Source of the DNA: Enorma burkinafasonensis | GTDB taxonomy: Bacteria > Actinomycetota > Coriobacteriia > Coriobacteriales > Coriobacteriaceae | Direction of reading: 5' to 3' | DNA length: 64,000 nt | NCBI RefSeq assembly: GCF_902150035.1 | Contig: NZ_LR597508.1 | Span: 43,278 to 107,277, forward strand | Shown: positions 9,682-18,489 of the stretch, piece after piece | Layout of the letters: each line of letters starts with the position of its first letter | How positions within the stretch are numbered: position 1 is the first letter of the stretch | Program-made: the position numbers and the translations under genes | The notes under the pieces: generated by a model | Database searches by the model: none | What the model saw: the letters and a program-made list of their open reading frames with translations, nothing else | Told to the model about the DNA's origin: nothing

Positions 9682-10049
9682 TGGTGGAGCCGCGGAGAAT
9701 CGAACTCCGGTCCACGAAAGCCCCCTGATCGGCATCTCCAGGCTCAGTCGCTGGTTTAGTCTCGGACGCCTTGCGCGCAGCGACACGCTCGCGGCGTCCC
9801 AACCGGTTCGGTCTTAGCCCATACCATACCGATCACGTGCATGGGAGCATTCCCCTGAAATGACACCGCGCCCGGGGCGGGGAACTCCCGGGTTTGGCGT
9901 GCCGCTAATTAATTAAGCAGCAAGAGCCAGCTGGGGCTCGTAAGAAGAATTCTTGTCAATTCTTTTTGACAGCACCCCTGTTTAACGTGGCGAGGAGACC
10001 ACGGCCTGCTTCCTCTCTCAGAGCTATCGCGTCGAAACCAGTCGGCCCC
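9682..10049 (-). ncRNA. ssrA: tmRNA (transfer-messenger RNA)
   Basis: A 368-nt minus-strand RNA that rescues stalled ribosomes. The 5' end GGGGCCGACTGGTTTCGACG is the conserved tmRNA start. The 3' end has the T-arm GGAGTTCGATTCTCC and CGGCTCCACCA, and the two ends pair as a 7-bp acceptor stem with a G-U at pair 3, the alanine identity element. The internal reading frame ends at a TAA followed closely by another in-frame-independent TAA and encodes a tag ending NSSYEPQLALAA, whose ALAA end is the normal protease signal. The resume codon is not certain; reading back gives LSKRIDK before the N. The genes on both sides belong to other operons. Confidence 0.95.
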
Positions 10050-10099
10050 GAAGGCGGTCTGGCGGACCCGCGGCGCATGCCGCCGGTCCTGCTCGACCT

Positions 10100-10105
10100 G
10101 TCAAG
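10100..10105 (-). promoter_or_regulatory. Possible -35 box for ssrA
   Basis: A perfect TTGACA on the minus strand lies 50 bases upstream of the mature tmRNA 5' end. No convincing -10 hexamer is seen at the proper distance, so this is only a candidate for a precursor transcript that RNase P would trim. Confidence 0.3.
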
Positions 10106-10168
10106 GTACCCACCGCCCGCGCGGTGTGGACATGCAGCATACCACTGCCGCCCGGCGCGCTCAAGCTC

Positions 10169-11461
10169 TTACCCGTTTTGCCGCAGCCTATGCGCGAGGG
10201 CGCCGGCGAGCAGGTCGACGTCCTCGGTGGCGCAGATGAGCGGGGGCAGGAACCGGAGCGTGCGCGCGCCGGTTGCATTGACCACGAAGCCGTCGTCGAG
10301 GAGCGCCGCCACGACATCGTGCGCATCGCCCGCCTCGGGCGCGAGGTCGCACCCGATCATGAGGCCGCGCCCGCGCACCTCGGTGACGCCGGGGACGGCG
10401 CGCAGGCGCTGCATGAGGTAGCCGCCCACCTCGGCGGCGCGCTCGCCGTAGGCGTCGAGCACGAGCTCGCAGAGCACGGCCTCGGCAGCGGCCATGGCGA
10501 GGTCGCTCCCGCCGAAGGTCGAGCCGTGGTCGCCCGGCCGGAACGCCTCGGCAACCTCGCGGCGCGCCACGCAGGCGCCGACGGGCACGCCGCCGGCGAG
10601 CCCCTTGGCGAGGCTCATGATGTCGGCCTCGATGCCGAGCGTCTGGATCGCGAACGGCGCGCCGCAGCGGAAGATGCCCGCTTGGACCTCGTCGGAGATG
10701 AGCACGCCGCCCACACCGTGCACGAGCTCGTCTGCCTTGCGGACGAACTCCCCGGTGAGGGGATGCACGCCGCTCTCGCCCTGGATGGGCTCGATGAGGA
10801 CGGCGCAGATCTTGGAGCCGTTCGCGTCGAAGATGGCGCCGAGCTCGTCGAGGTCGTTGGGCGTGCAGGCGATGAAGCCGCCCGGCAGGGGCCGGAAGGG
10901 ATCCTGCAGGCGGTCCTGCATGGTCGCGGCCAGCGTCTCGAGCGTGCGCCCGTGAAAGCCGCCGCGCAGGCACACGACCGTGTCGCCGCCGTTGCCCGTG
11001 CGGCGCGCGTAGAGCCGGGCGAGTTTGAGGGAGCATTCGTTCGCCTCGGCCCCGGAGTTCGCGAAGAAGGTCTGCCAGACCTGCTCGCCCTCTTCCGCCC
11101 GCGCGGCCTCCTCGATCGCGTGGGCATCGCCCGAGCGCAGGGCCCGCGCGAGGGCGCCCGCGCCCGCCATGTCGCCCATCGCGAGCTTGGAGAGCAGGGC
11201 GGCGACCTCGGCTCGGTGCGCGATGTGGTAGTAGTTCGAGACGTGCAGGAGCCGCTCGGCCTGGCGTTCGATCGCCTCGACGAGGACGGGGTGGCCGTGC
11301 CCGAGGCAGCAGACGCCGATGCCGGCGAGGAAATCGAGGTACTCCCTGCCGGTGTCGTCGTAGAGCCTCATGCCCGCGCCGCGGGTGAACATGACGGGCA
11401 GGCGGCCGAAGGTGTGCATGATGTAGGTGTCGTCGAGGTGCTGCTGCTGTGCGAGGTCCAT
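10169..11461 (-). CDS. argD: Acetylornithine aminotransferase
   Basis: A 430-residue class III PLP aminotransferase converting N-acetylglutamate semialdehyde to N-acetylornithine. It has the aldehyde-binding ANSGAEANE region, LISDEVQAG with the PLP-contacting Asp, and the Schiff-base lysine in SLAKGLAGGVPVG at about residue 286. Identity as ArgD rather than another omega-aminotransferase rests on position: it is last in the argC-argJ-argB-argD operon. The ATG at 11461 is preceded by AGGAA; an upstream in-frame ATG at 11539 would add a Pro/Ala-rich extension with no ribosome site. It is slightly longer than typical (about 400). No clear terminator follows. Confidence 0.9.
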   Translation of the reverse strand: MDLAQQQHLDDTYIMHTFGRLPVMFTRGAGMRLYDDTGREYLDFLAGIGVCCLGHGHPVLVEAIERQAERLLHVSNYYHIAHRAEVAALLSKLAMGDMAGAGALARALRSGDAHAIEEAARAEEGEQVWQTFFANSGAEANECSLKLARLYARRTGNGGDTVVCLRGGFHGRTLETLAATMQDRLQDPFRPLPGGFIACTPNDLDELGAIFDANGSKICAVLIEPIQGESGVHPLTGEFVRKADELVHGVGGVLISDEVQAGIFRCGAPFAIQTLGIEADIMSLAKGLAGGVPVGACVARREVAEAFRPGDHGSTFGGSDLAMAAAEAVLCELVLDAYGERAAEVGGYLMQRLRAVPGVTEVRGRGLMIGCDLAPEAGDAHDVVAALLDDGFVVNATGARTLRFLPPLICATEDVDLLAGALAHRLRQNG

Positions 11462-11560
11462 GGAGGGTTCCTGTCTCTTTGCGGTGGGGGAGGGTGCGGG
11501 CGAGGGCTGGTTGCGGGCCGCGGCGGAGGTGCGGGGCACGGCGGATGTGGCCGCCGCGCG

Positions 11561-12541
11561 TCACGCGACGGGTACCGGCCCGTCCTCTGCGACGTCCTGC
11601 GAGAGGCGCGCCGCGAAGGGCCCCACGGGATGCGGGTGCCGGTCGAACTCGTAAGCCTCGGGCGTGGCGTGCATCACGGTCCCGATGCCGGCGTCGGTGA
11701 GGAGCTCGAGCAGCAGCGCGTGCGGGGTCGTGCCGTTGATGATATGGGCGCGGAAAACCCCATGGCGCAGCGCGTGCGCGCAGGAGCGGAGCTTGGGGAT
11801 CATGCCCTTCGCGGCCGTGCCCCCCGCGAGCAGTGCCTCGGTCTCCTCAAGCGTGAGGTTCGAGATGAGCGAGCCCTTGTCCTCGAAGTCGGCGTAGAGC
11901 CCGTCGACGTCGGTGAGGAAGATGACCTTGTGCGCACGGAGCGCGGCGGCGACATGGCCGGCGGCGACGTCGGCGTTGACGTTGAAGAAGCCCCCGTCAT
12001 CGCCTTGGGCGACCGTCGCGACCACGGGGATGTACTCGTTGTCGAGCAGGCATTCGAGGTAGTCGGCGTTCACCTGCACGATGTCCCCCACGCGCCCGAG
12101 CTCGGGGTCGAGCTGCGTGGCGACGAGCGTCCCCGCGTCCGCGCCGGACACACCCACGGCCACGGTGCCGTGCCGGTTGAGGGCGGCGACGAGGTCGGAG
12201 TTGACCTTGCCCACGAGGACCTCGCGCGCTACCTCCATGACCTCGGGGGTGGTCACGCGCTGGCCGTGCGCGAACGTCACGGGAAGGTCGAGCTTGCGCG
12301 AGGCCTCGCTCACCGCGGAGCCGCCCCCGTGGACGATCACCACGCGCGCGCCGATGATCTTGAGCAGGAGGATGTCGCTCATCACGTCGTCGCGCAGGCG
12401 CTCGTCGACCATGGCGGCGCCGCCGTACTTGATGACGACCGTCTTGCCGGTGAGGTTCTTCACCCAGGGGAGGGTCTCGAAGAGCAGCTCGCCGACCTTC
12501 TCGTTGGCATGGGGGTCGGTGGTGTCGCGTGCGAATTTCAT
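11561..12541 (-). CDS. argB: Acetylglutamate kinase
   Basis: A 326-residue amino-acid kinase family protein that phosphorylates N-acetylglutamate. Motifs seen: VVIKYGGAAM near the N-terminus (phosphate binding), IVHGGGSAVSE (acetylglutamate binding), and VIFLTDVDGLYAD (nucleotide binding). ATG at 12541 follows AAGGA with normal spacing; a longer reading to 12601 is unlikely. The spacing to argD is 99 bp and to argJ 121 bp, wider than is usual inside an operon. The N-terminal helix (residues 1-25) resembles that of arginine-inhibited hexameric enzymes, so feedback inhibition is plausible but inferred. Confidence 0.93.
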   Translation of the reverse strand: MKFARDTTDPHANEKVGELLFETLPWVKNLTGKTVVIKYGGAAMVDERLRDDVMSDILLLKIIGARVVIVHGGGSAVSEASRKLDLPVTFAHGQRVTTPEVMEVAREVLVGKVNSDLVAALNRHGTVAVGVSGADAGTLVATQLDPELGRVGDIVQVNADYLECLLDNEYIPVVATVAQGDDGGFFNVNADVAAGHVAAALRAHKVIFLTDVDGLYADFEDKGSLISNLTLEETEALLAGGTAAKGMIPKLRSCAHALRHGVFRAHIINGTTPHALLLELLTDAGIGTVMHATPEAYEFDRHPHPVGPFAARLSQDVAEDGPVPVA

Positions 12542-12582
12542 GGCGGTCCTTCCGGGATGGGGCGTTCGGGTTGAGCGGATCT

Positions 12583-12605
12583 GGCCGGGTGCGCGCGGCA
12601 CCCGG
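12583..12605 (-). promoter_or_regulatory. Intercistronic hairpin between argJ and argB
   Basis: GCCGGGTGC and GCACCCGGC form a perfect 9-bp stem with a 5-base loop on the transcript, without a U-tract. It could shield the argB message or tune downstream expression rather than end it. Confidence 0.45.
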
Positions 12606-12662
12606 CTCCGGGATGCGGGCCCCTTGTGGGCGGGACCGCGCTCCTATGGCTTGTACAGGGGG

Positions 12663-13928
12663 TTACGAGCGGTAGTCGGCGTTGATGGAGACGTAGTCGT
12701 GGGTGAGGTCGCAGGACCATACCGTGGTTTTGGCCGACCCCGCGCCGAGGTCGCAGGAGATGACGATCTCGGGCGCCTCGAATCGTCGCAGGGCCTCGTC
12801 CTCATCGAAGGGCACGGCGAGCCCGTCGCGGCAGACCGGGATGCCCATGATGTCGATGGAGACGCGATCCTGGTCGAAGGCAGCGCCCGACTTGCCGAGC
12901 GCGCAGGCGATGCGGCCCCAGTTGCAGTCGTGTCCCGCGATGGCGCACTTGACCAAGGGCGAGTTGGCGACGGCGCGCGCGGCAACGTCCGCGTCGGCGC
13001 CGTCGGCGGCGCCGTCGACGGTGACCGTGACGAGCTTGGACGCGCCCTCGCCGTCGGCCGCGATGGCGCGCGCGAGCGTCTCGCACACCACGTACAGGGC
13101 CCGCTCGAGCTCGTGGTAGGCGTCGCTTTCCGGCTCGATGGGCGCCGCGGCCCGCGCGGCCGCGCCCGAGGCCATGAGCACGCAGGTATCGTTGGTCGAG
13201 GTGTCCGAATCGACGGTCACCTTGTTGAAGGTCTCCCCGATGACCGAGCTGAGCAGGCCATGGAGCGTCTCGGGGGCGACGGGGGCATCGGTGGTGACGA
13301 TCGCGATCATGGTCGCCATGTTGGGCATGATCATGCCCGAGCCCTTGACGCACCCGCCGACGGTGAACGTGCAGCCCAGGTACTCGAGCGCCTGCGTCTC
13401 GTAGGAGACGGCATATTCCTTGGGGTGCGTGTCGGTGGTCATGATCGCGCGCGCGGCGTCGGCGCCGCCCTTGCGCGAGAGCGCGTCCACGGCGAGCGGG
13501 ACGCCGGCCTCGAACGGGTCGATCGTGAGCGGCTGGCCGATGACACCGGTCGAGGCGATGATGACCTCGTCGTTCTCGCAGCCGAGCACCTGGGCCGCGA
13601 TCTCCGCCGAGGCGCGGGCGACCGCGCGGCCTGCCTCGCCGGTGGCGGCGTTGGCGTTGCCGGAGTTCACCATGACGGCGCGTGCGGTCCCGCACCCCGT
13701 CCCGCCGAGGCTCTCGCGGCTCACCGCGACCGGCGCGGCGCAGAAGCGGTTCGTGGTGAAGACGGCGGCTGCGGGGCAGGGCTCGTCGGCGACGACGAGC
13801 GCCAGGTCGGGCCGCTCGGGGTTTTTCCTGAATCCGGCGTGGACGCCTGCGGCCGTGAAGCCGAGGGCGCTCGCGACCCCTCCCTGCGGGACGGCGCGGA
13901 TGGTCGCATCGAACTGTTCCATATCCAT
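12663..13928 (-). CDS. argJ: Glutamate N-acetyltransferase / ornithine acetyltransferase
   Basis: A 421-residue ArgJ that recycles the acetyl group from acetylornithine to glutamate, giving the cyclic arginine pathway. The self-cleavage motif GMIMPNMATM is present with the nucleophilic threonine at about residue 206; cleavage before it would yield the alpha and beta chains. VDSDTSTNDT and the C-terminal region GHDCNWGRI are also conserved. The ATG at 13928 (MDMEQF) has AGGAGAG seven bases upstream; the next ATG (13922) is too close to that site. It lies between argC and argB. Whether it is mono- or bifunctional (acetyl-CoA use) cannot be told, but no separate argA or argE is in the window. 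Confidence 0.93.
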   Translation of the reverse strand: MDMEQFDATIRAVPQGGVASALGFTAAGVHAGFRKNPERPDLALVVADEPCPAAAVFTTNRFCAAPVAVSRESLGGTGCGTARAVMVNSGNANAATGEAGRAVARASAEIAAQVLGCENDEVIIASTGVIGQPLTIDPFEAGVPLAVDALSRKGGADAARAIMTTDTHPKEYAVSYETQALEYLGCTFTVGGCVKGSGMIMPNMATMIAIVTTDAPVAPETLHGLLSSVIGETFNKVTVDSDTSTNDTCVLMASGAAARAAAPIEPESDAYHELERALYVVCETLARAIAADGEGASKLVTVTVDGAADGADADVAARAVANSPLVKCAIAGHDCNWGRIACALGKSGAAFDQDRVSIDIMGIPVCRDGLAVPFDEDEALRRFEAPEIVISCDLGAGSAKTTVWSCDLTHDYVSINADYRS

Positions 13929-13966
13929 AAGATCTCTCCTGGGTTCAAGAGTCGGAAAAGCGGCTG

Positions 13967-14007
13967 CCCGCACGGCACCTTCCAGTGTACCCGGGGTGCC
14001 GTGCGGG
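13967..14007 (-). promoter_or_regulatory. Strong 13-bp hairpin between argC and argJ
   Basis: CCCGCACGGCACC and GGTGCCGTGCGGG pair perfectly around a 15-base loop in the 118-bp gap inside the operon. On the transcript it is followed by CAGCCGCTTTTCC, a weak U-tract nine bases later. It may be a partial terminator or a processing/stability element. Confidence 0.6.
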
Positions 14008-14046
14008 TAACGTCCCCGCGCGTGTCGGAGGCGCGGCGGGGGCGCA

Positions 14047-15114
14047 TCAGACGGGTAGCGCGCAGAGGGGCAACCCTCGTCGCTCGTCGAGCCCGAACAC
14101 GATGTTGGCGCACTGGACCGCCTGGCCGGCGGCTCCCTTGCAGAGGTTGTCGATGGCGCCGATGGCGATGAGGGCGCCCACCCTCCGGTCGATTGCGAGC
14201 CCCACCTCGCAGATGCAGGTGCCGGTGACGGAGTCGGTGCGCGGGGTGCGTCCGGGGTCGAGGACCCGCACGCAGGGGCAGCCCTCGTAGACCTTGCGGT
14301 AAGTGGTAACCGCCTGCCCGTCATCGAGGTCTCCTGCTGCTTCCCCCAGCGGGATGGTCACCGTCGAGAGCAGCCCGCGCTTGAGCGGCGCGAGATGCGG
14401 GGTGAAGACCACGCGGTCCGGGATGCCGAGGATCTGCTCGATCTCGGGCGTGTGGCGGTGCCGGCAGACGCCGTAGGCCTCGACGTTTCCCGCCACGCCG
14501 CAGAAATGCGTGCGCGCGCTCGGCGTCTTGCCCGCCCCGGTCACGCCGGAGATGGCGTCGACGACGATGGGCCCGCGTTCCGCTGCCCAGCCGGCCCGGA
14601 TCGCGGGCGCCGCGGCGAGCGACGTGGCGGTGGGGAAGCAGCCGGCGCAGGCGACAAGCGCCGGGCGTCCCGCCGCGCGCTCGGCGCGGGCGCGCAGGAG
14701 GTCCTCGGCGAAGAGCTCCGGCAGGCCGAAGGCGCGCGTGGCGAGGAGCTCCGGCGAGGTGTGGGGAACGTCGTACCACCGCTCGTAGGCGCGCGCGTCC
14801 GCGAGCCGGTAGTCGGCGGAGAGATCGATGACGGTGACGCCCTGCGCGAGCAGCGCGGGCGCGATCTCGAGCGCCTTGGTGTGCGGCACGGCGAGAAACA
14901 CCGCGTCGCAGGCGGCGAGGGCCGGGTCGTCGTGGTCGGTGAAGGAGAGGCCGCACGCTCCGGCGAGCGCCGGGTACGCCTCGGCGACCGGTACGCCCGC
15001 ATCGGTCGAGGAGGTCGCGACGGCGAGCGAGAAATCGGGATGGGCGATGAGCAGGCGCACGAGCTCGATGCCCGCGTACCCCGCAGCGCCCACGACCCCT
15101 ACGCGGTAACCCAT
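14047..15114 (-). CDS. argC: N-acetyl-gamma-glutamyl-phosphate reductase
   Basis: A 355-residue NADPH-dependent reductase, third step to ornithine. The N-terminus GYRVGVVGAAGYAGIELVRL is the Rossmann nucleotide-binding motif. The catalytic cysteine lies in ACAGCFPTA at about residue 159, and GVTGAGKTPS is the conserved downstream loop. AGGGAGGA lies four bases before the ATG. It is the first gene of argCJBD on the minus strand. A possible ARG box lies 18 bp upstream of the start codon, suggesting ArgR control by arginine. Confidence 0.93.
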   Translation of the reverse strand: MGYRVGVVGAAGYAGIELVRLLIAHPDFSLAVATSSTDAGVPVAEAYPALAGACGLSFTDHDDPALAACDAVFLAVPHTKALEIAPALLAQGVTVIDLSADYRLADARAYERWYDVPHTSPELLATRAFGLPELFAEDLLRARAERAAGRPALVACAGCFPTATSLAAAPAIRAGWAAERGPIVVDAISGVTGAGKTPSARTHFCGVAGNVEAYGVCRHRHTPEIEQILGIPDRVVFTPHLAPLKRGLLSTVTIPLGEAAGDLDDGQAVTTYRKVYEGCPCVRVLDPGRTPRTDSVTGTCICEVGLAIDRRVGALIAIGAIDNLCKGAAGQAVQCANIVFGLDERRGLPLCALPV

Positions 15115-15131
15115 GCCGTCCTCCCTATCAA

Positions 15132-15149
15132 CATGAATAAACAGAGCTT
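15132..15149 (-). promoter_or_regulatory. Candidate ARG box (ArgR operator) upstream of argC
   Basis: CATGAATAAACAGAGCTTC overlaps this position. Its left half, CATGAATAA, matches the known ARG-box half-site exactly; the right half is poor. The location between patatin and argC, in an AT-rich stretch of 95 bp, fits an arg promoter, but no clear -10/-35 pair is seen. Confidence 0.4.
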
Positions 15150-15209
15150 CGATATCAGTTGATATGGAAGAATAGCACGGAATATGAGCGATAACGTATT
15201 TGTAACAAA

Positions 15210-16079
15210 CTACGCCGCGAACGCCCGGATCCGCTCGATGAGCCGCGCTGCCTCCTGGCGCCCCTGGATGTAGAGGTCGAGCAGCTTGGCGGGGTCGCGC
15301 TCCACGTGGCCCACCTCGACGGGGCGCGGCGGGGCGATGACGAGCGCGCGACCGGCGTCCTCATACGCCCAGATGCGCTCGCGCTGCTCGTTATAGCGCT
15401 CATGGCGCGTCTCGAGCGCCTCGAGCAGGTAGGGGAACTCCGCATAGCGCGCGCGTGCCGGCGCCATGAGGTCGTAGGGCGCCTTCACGTAGGAGCGGTG
15501 CTGCGTGAGCACGACGATGGCGCGGGAGTAGCCCTCGTCCTCGAGCACGTGCTCGACGGGCACGGAGTCGGCCACACCGCCGTCGAGGTAGAGGTGGCCG
15601 TCGAGCTCGACCGACTGCGTCATGAGGGGCAGCGAGGTGGTCGCCCGCACGATATCGATGTCCAGCACGGCGTTTCTCACCTCGAGGTAGGCGGCGGTGC
15701 CGAAGAGGATGTCGGTCGCCGTCGCGTAAAGGCGCATCGGGTTGGCGAGGAAGGTCTCGTTATCGAAGGGGTCGAGGCGGTCCTGCACGTCGTTCAGCAT
15801 GAAGTCGTAGCCGATGAGGCTGCCCGTGGCGGTGAGCGACTTGGCGCCGATGTAGCGCCGGTCGTTGCAGAAGGCGAGGTTCACGCGGTTGGCGCGGCCG
15901 ATCTGGCGGGACTTGTAGTTCAGGCCGATGAGGGCGCCGGCCGAGACACCGTAGCAGGCGGGCACCTCGATGCCGCGCTCGAGCATCACGTCGATGACGC
16001 CGGCGGTGAACTGGCTGCGGAAGCTCCCGCCTTCGAGGACGAGGGCGCACTTCCCGGTATGCTCGGCTTTGGTGTGCAT
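15210..16079 (-). CDS. Patatin-like phospholipase family protein
   Basis: A 289-residue patatin-fold serine hydrolase (YjjU-like). It has the oxyanion loop LEGGSFRSQFTAGV, the nucleophile elbow GVSAG near residue 48, and the Asp of the dyad in LDGGVAD near residue 172. All three catalytic elements are intact, so lipid acyl hydrolase activity is expected. There is no signal peptide or membrane segment, so it is cytoplasmic. ATG at 16079 has GAGGAGGC upstream. It reads toward the arg operon 95 bp away but is probably a separate unit. Physiological substrate unknown. Confidence 0.85.
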   Translation of the reverse strand: MHTKAEHTGKCALVLEGGSFRSQFTAGVIDVMLERGIEVPACYGVSAGALIGLNYKSRQIGRANRVNLAFCNDRRYIGAKSLTATGSLIGYDFMLNDVQDRLDPFDNETFLANPMRLYATATDILFGTAAYLEVRNAVLDIDIVRATTSLPLMTQSVELDGHLYLDGGVADSVPVEHVLEDEGYSRAIVVLTQHRSYVKAPYDLMAPARARYAEFPYLLEALETRHERYNEQRERIWAYEDAGRALVIAPPRPVEVGHVERDPAKLLDLYIQGRQEAARLIERIRAFAA

Positions 16080-16243
16080 GGGTGCCTCCTCATCGCATGC
16101 CGCGCGCGGCGCGATATCCGTTTCCATTCGCTTCTTCTACCACAAACGGCCCCCGTTCATACCGCGCGCTCGCCACCGGCGAGTGGCCTGCAGGCGGAGC
16201 GGGGGGAGCGCGGGCTCTCGGGCCTCCCGCGCGGTAAACGACA

Positions 16244-16279
16244 GACGCCCGGAAGCCGGGGTGACCGGCACCGGGCGCC
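16244..16279 (-). terminator. Terminator downstream of tRNA-Val
   Basis: On the minus strand GGCGCCCGG pairs with CCGGGCGTC (one G-U-type mismatch) around an inner CCGGT/ACCCCGG arm, followed by TGTCGTTT. It starts 13 bases after the tRNA 3' end. Confidence 0.6.
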
Positions 16280-16292
16280 TGCGTGCTCGCTC

Positions 16293-16368
16293 TGGTGGGC
16301 GATGAGGGATTCGAACCCCCAGCCTTGTGCGTGTAAAGCACCTGCGCTAACCGTTGCGCCAATCGCCC
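16293..16368 (-). tRNA. tRNA-Val (anticodon UAC)
   Basis: Minus-strand cloverleaf with acceptor GGGCGAT pairing with ATCGCCC, D-arm GCGC/GCGC, anticodon loop TTTACAC reading UAC, T-arm TGGGGGTTCGAATCCC (GTTCGAA loop) and a genome-encoded CCA. The 76-nt length is normal. Confidence 0.95.
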
Positions 16369-16536
16369 GTGCGTACAGAGTATAGCCTAAGTCGCCCTGC
16401 CGCGGGCTTGCGCGGGCGCTCCCTACGGAAATGCGGTGGCGCTTCGCGCGCGAGCGTGTCCGCAGGCGGCTTCGCTCGGTATGATAGGGGCGATGGGGCG
16501 GAAGCGGCCGCCCCGCGGGTTCCCAGCGGAGGATAC

Positions 16537-17448
16537 ATGCCTGAGAATATCGCCTTTCTGCCGGAGGTGGCGACCGGTGAGCTGCGCGAGCGCCTGGCGA
16601 ACGTGCGCTACGTCTTCAGCGACCTGGACGGCACGATGTACGGCCCGGGCTCCTGCGTGCTGTCGAACGCGGCGGGCGAGCACAGCCTGTCCTTCGTCTC
16701 GGCGCTGCTCGACCTCAAGCGCCTCGGCATCGAGGTGATCCCCTGCTCGGGGCGCAACCGCTCGATGCTGCACGAGGACACGCGCCTTCTGGGCCTCAAC
16801 TCCTATATCGGCGAGATGGGCGGCATCCTCATGCTCGACCGCTCCAAGAACGACTGGGAGTACTACACCGCCGATATGGCCTTTGACCCCGCCTCAGGGC
16901 TCACGCCCCACGAGGTGATCGAGCGCACCGGCGTGTGCGACGAGTTCTCGGGCCGCTGGCCGGGGCTTCTCGAGTACCACAACGACATGTCGACGGGCTA
17001 CAAGTACCGCGAGGTGACCGTCGGCCTGCGCGGCGAGATCCCCGACGAGGAGGCGCGCGCCCTGCTCGACGCCTGCGGCGTGGCCCTCGACTGGGCGGAC
17101 AACGGCTACCTGAACTACATCTCGGCGCCCACGACGCTGAGGCTTCCCGAGGGCGTGCCCGGCCGTGCCTTCAACATCATGCCCAAGGGCCTCAACAAGG
17201 GCCGCGCCATCAAGCGGTTCTGCGAGCTTCGGGGTATCGACCCGGCCGAGACCCTCGCGATCGGCGACGCGACCTCGGACTACCTCATGGCGGACTACAC
17301 GGGCATGTTCCTGCTGGTAGAGAACGCGCTCGGCAACAGCGACGTCGAGGGGTTCCTGGCGAGCCATCCCGACGCGCGGGTCGTGCGCGGGCGCATCGTC
17401 GACGGCTGGGTGCGCGCGATGCGCACGCTGGTCGAGGCACAGGGCTAG
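16537..17448 (+). CDS. HAD-superfamily phosphatase (Cof/type IIB)
   Basis: A 303-residue cytoplasmic HAD hydrolase. Motif I is FSDLDGTMYGP near residue 29 (two catalytic Asp), the lysine of motif III lies in MPKGLNKGRAI, and motif IV is AIGDATSDYLM. The cap inserted after motif II makes it type C2 (Cof-like), a class that acts on sugar phosphates, nucleotides or FMN precursors; the substrate is unassigned. AGCGGAGGA precedes the ATG. It begins a run HAD-murI-rph-rdgB-dtd with short gaps. Confidence 0.85.
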   Translation: MPENIAFLPEVATGELRERLANVRYVFSDLDGTMYGPGSCVLSNAAGEHSLSFVSALLDLKRLGIEVIPCSGRNRSMLHEDTRLLGLNSYIGEMGGILMLDRSKNDWEYYTADMAFDPASGLTPHEVIERTGVCDEFSGRWPGLLEYHNDMSTGYKYREVTVGLRGEIPDEEARALLDACGVALDWADNGYLNYISAPTTLRLPEGVPGRAFNIMPKGLNKGRAIKRFCELRGIDPAETLAIGDATSDYLMADYTGMFLLVENALGNSDVEGFLASHPDARVVRGRIVDGWVRAMRTLVEAQG

Positions 17449-17478
17449 GGTCGGCCGAGGAGCGCGAAGGAGGCTGAC

Positions 17479-18411
17479 ATGCCGCTTCATACGACTTCTC
17501 CCGCCGACGTGGCGGGGGAGCGGGTCACGGCGCCGGCGGGCGACACGCGCCCTATCGGCGTCTTCGATTCCGGTCTGGGCGGGCTCACCGTGGCGCGCTC
17601 GATCGCGATGGCGCTGCCGCATGAGTCAATCTACTACGCGGGCGACACCAAGCGCTGTCCGTACGGCCCGCGCGCCGAGCACGAGGTGCGCACCTTCGCC
17701 ATGCAGGCGGCGCGCTGGCTCGAGCAGCACGACGTCAAGATCATCGTCATCGCGTGCAACACGGCCACGGCCGCGGCGCTGCGCATCGCGCAGCAGACGC
17801 TCGCGGTGCCGGTCATCGGCGTGATCGCGCCGGGAGCGCGCGCGGCCATCAACACCACGCGCACGCGCAAGGTCGGCGTGCTCGCCACTGAGCTCACCGT
17901 GAGGTCGGGCGCCTACACGCGCGCCATCCAGGATCTGGATGCCGGCGTCGACGTGTACGGCTGCCCCGCGCCGAGCTTCGTCGAGATCGTCGAGCGCGAG
18001 CTCGCGACCGGGGCGCACCTGCAGGAGCGCTGGCTCGAGAACGGCGACATCTTCGACACGCCCGAGATCCGCGCCGAGGTGGCTCGCACGCTCGAGCCCA
18101 TCACCGAGAGCGAGGTCGACACGGTGGTCTTGGGCTGCACGCACTTCCCGCTGCTCGCCGGCCCCATCAGGGCGGCGCTCGGCGAGGGCGTGCGCGTGGT
18201 CTCGTCGGCCGAGGAGACCACGCGCGAGCTCACCGACATCCTGCGTCGCCGCGACCAGCTCGCCGGCGAGGGCAACCGGCCGCTGCACCGCTTCGCGACG
18301 ACGTCCGACAACATCGCCGAGTTCGCCGCCGCGGGCAGCTTCATCTTCGGCCAGCCGCTCAAGAGCATCGAGCACGTGAGCAACGCCGAGCTCGAGCACG
18401 TGTACCGCTAG
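17479..18411 (+). CDS. murI: Glutamate racemase
   Basis: A 310-residue cofactor-independent racemase that makes D-glutamate for peptidoglycan. Both catalytic cysteines are present: ACNTATAAAL (Cys about 93) and GCTHFPLL (Cys about 220). The N-terminal IGVFDSGLGGLTV is the conserved substrate loop. The first 24 residues are an extra, family-atypical tail. GCGAAGGAGGCTGAC precedes the ATG. It lies 30 bp after the HAD gene and 78 bp before rph; murI-rph-rdgB is a common bacterial order, which supports co-transcription. Confidence 0.95.
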   Translation: MPLHTTSPADVAGERVTAPAGDTRPIGVFDSGLGGLTVARSIAMALPHESIYYAGDTKRCPYGPRAEHEVRTFAMQAARWLEQHDVKIIVIACNTATAAALRIAQQTLAVPVIGVIAPGARAAINTTRTRKVGVLATELTVRSGAYTRAIQDLDAGVDVYGCPAPSFVEIVERELATGAHLQERWLENGDIFDTPEIRAEVARTLEPITESEVDTVVLGCTHFPLLAGPIRAALGEGVRVVSSAEETTRELTDILRRRDQLAGEGNRPLHRFATTSDNIAEFAAAGSFIFGQPLKSIEHVSNAELEHVYR

Positions 18412-18489
18412 GCCGATCGGCGCGCCTCGAGGCACGCCGCCTGCGGCGGTCCCGTGCCGCCGCTGTCAACACCGTGAAAGGGGATTCCC

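Noticed and set aside
9076..9759. 227-residue open frame across the repeat region and the end of ssrA
   Set aside because: It runs into the tmRNA and its terminators, changes composition abruptly, and has no ribosome site.
10124..12574. 816-residue plus-strand open frame over argD/argB
   Set aside because: Antisense shadow of two well-conserved arginine biosynthesis genes.
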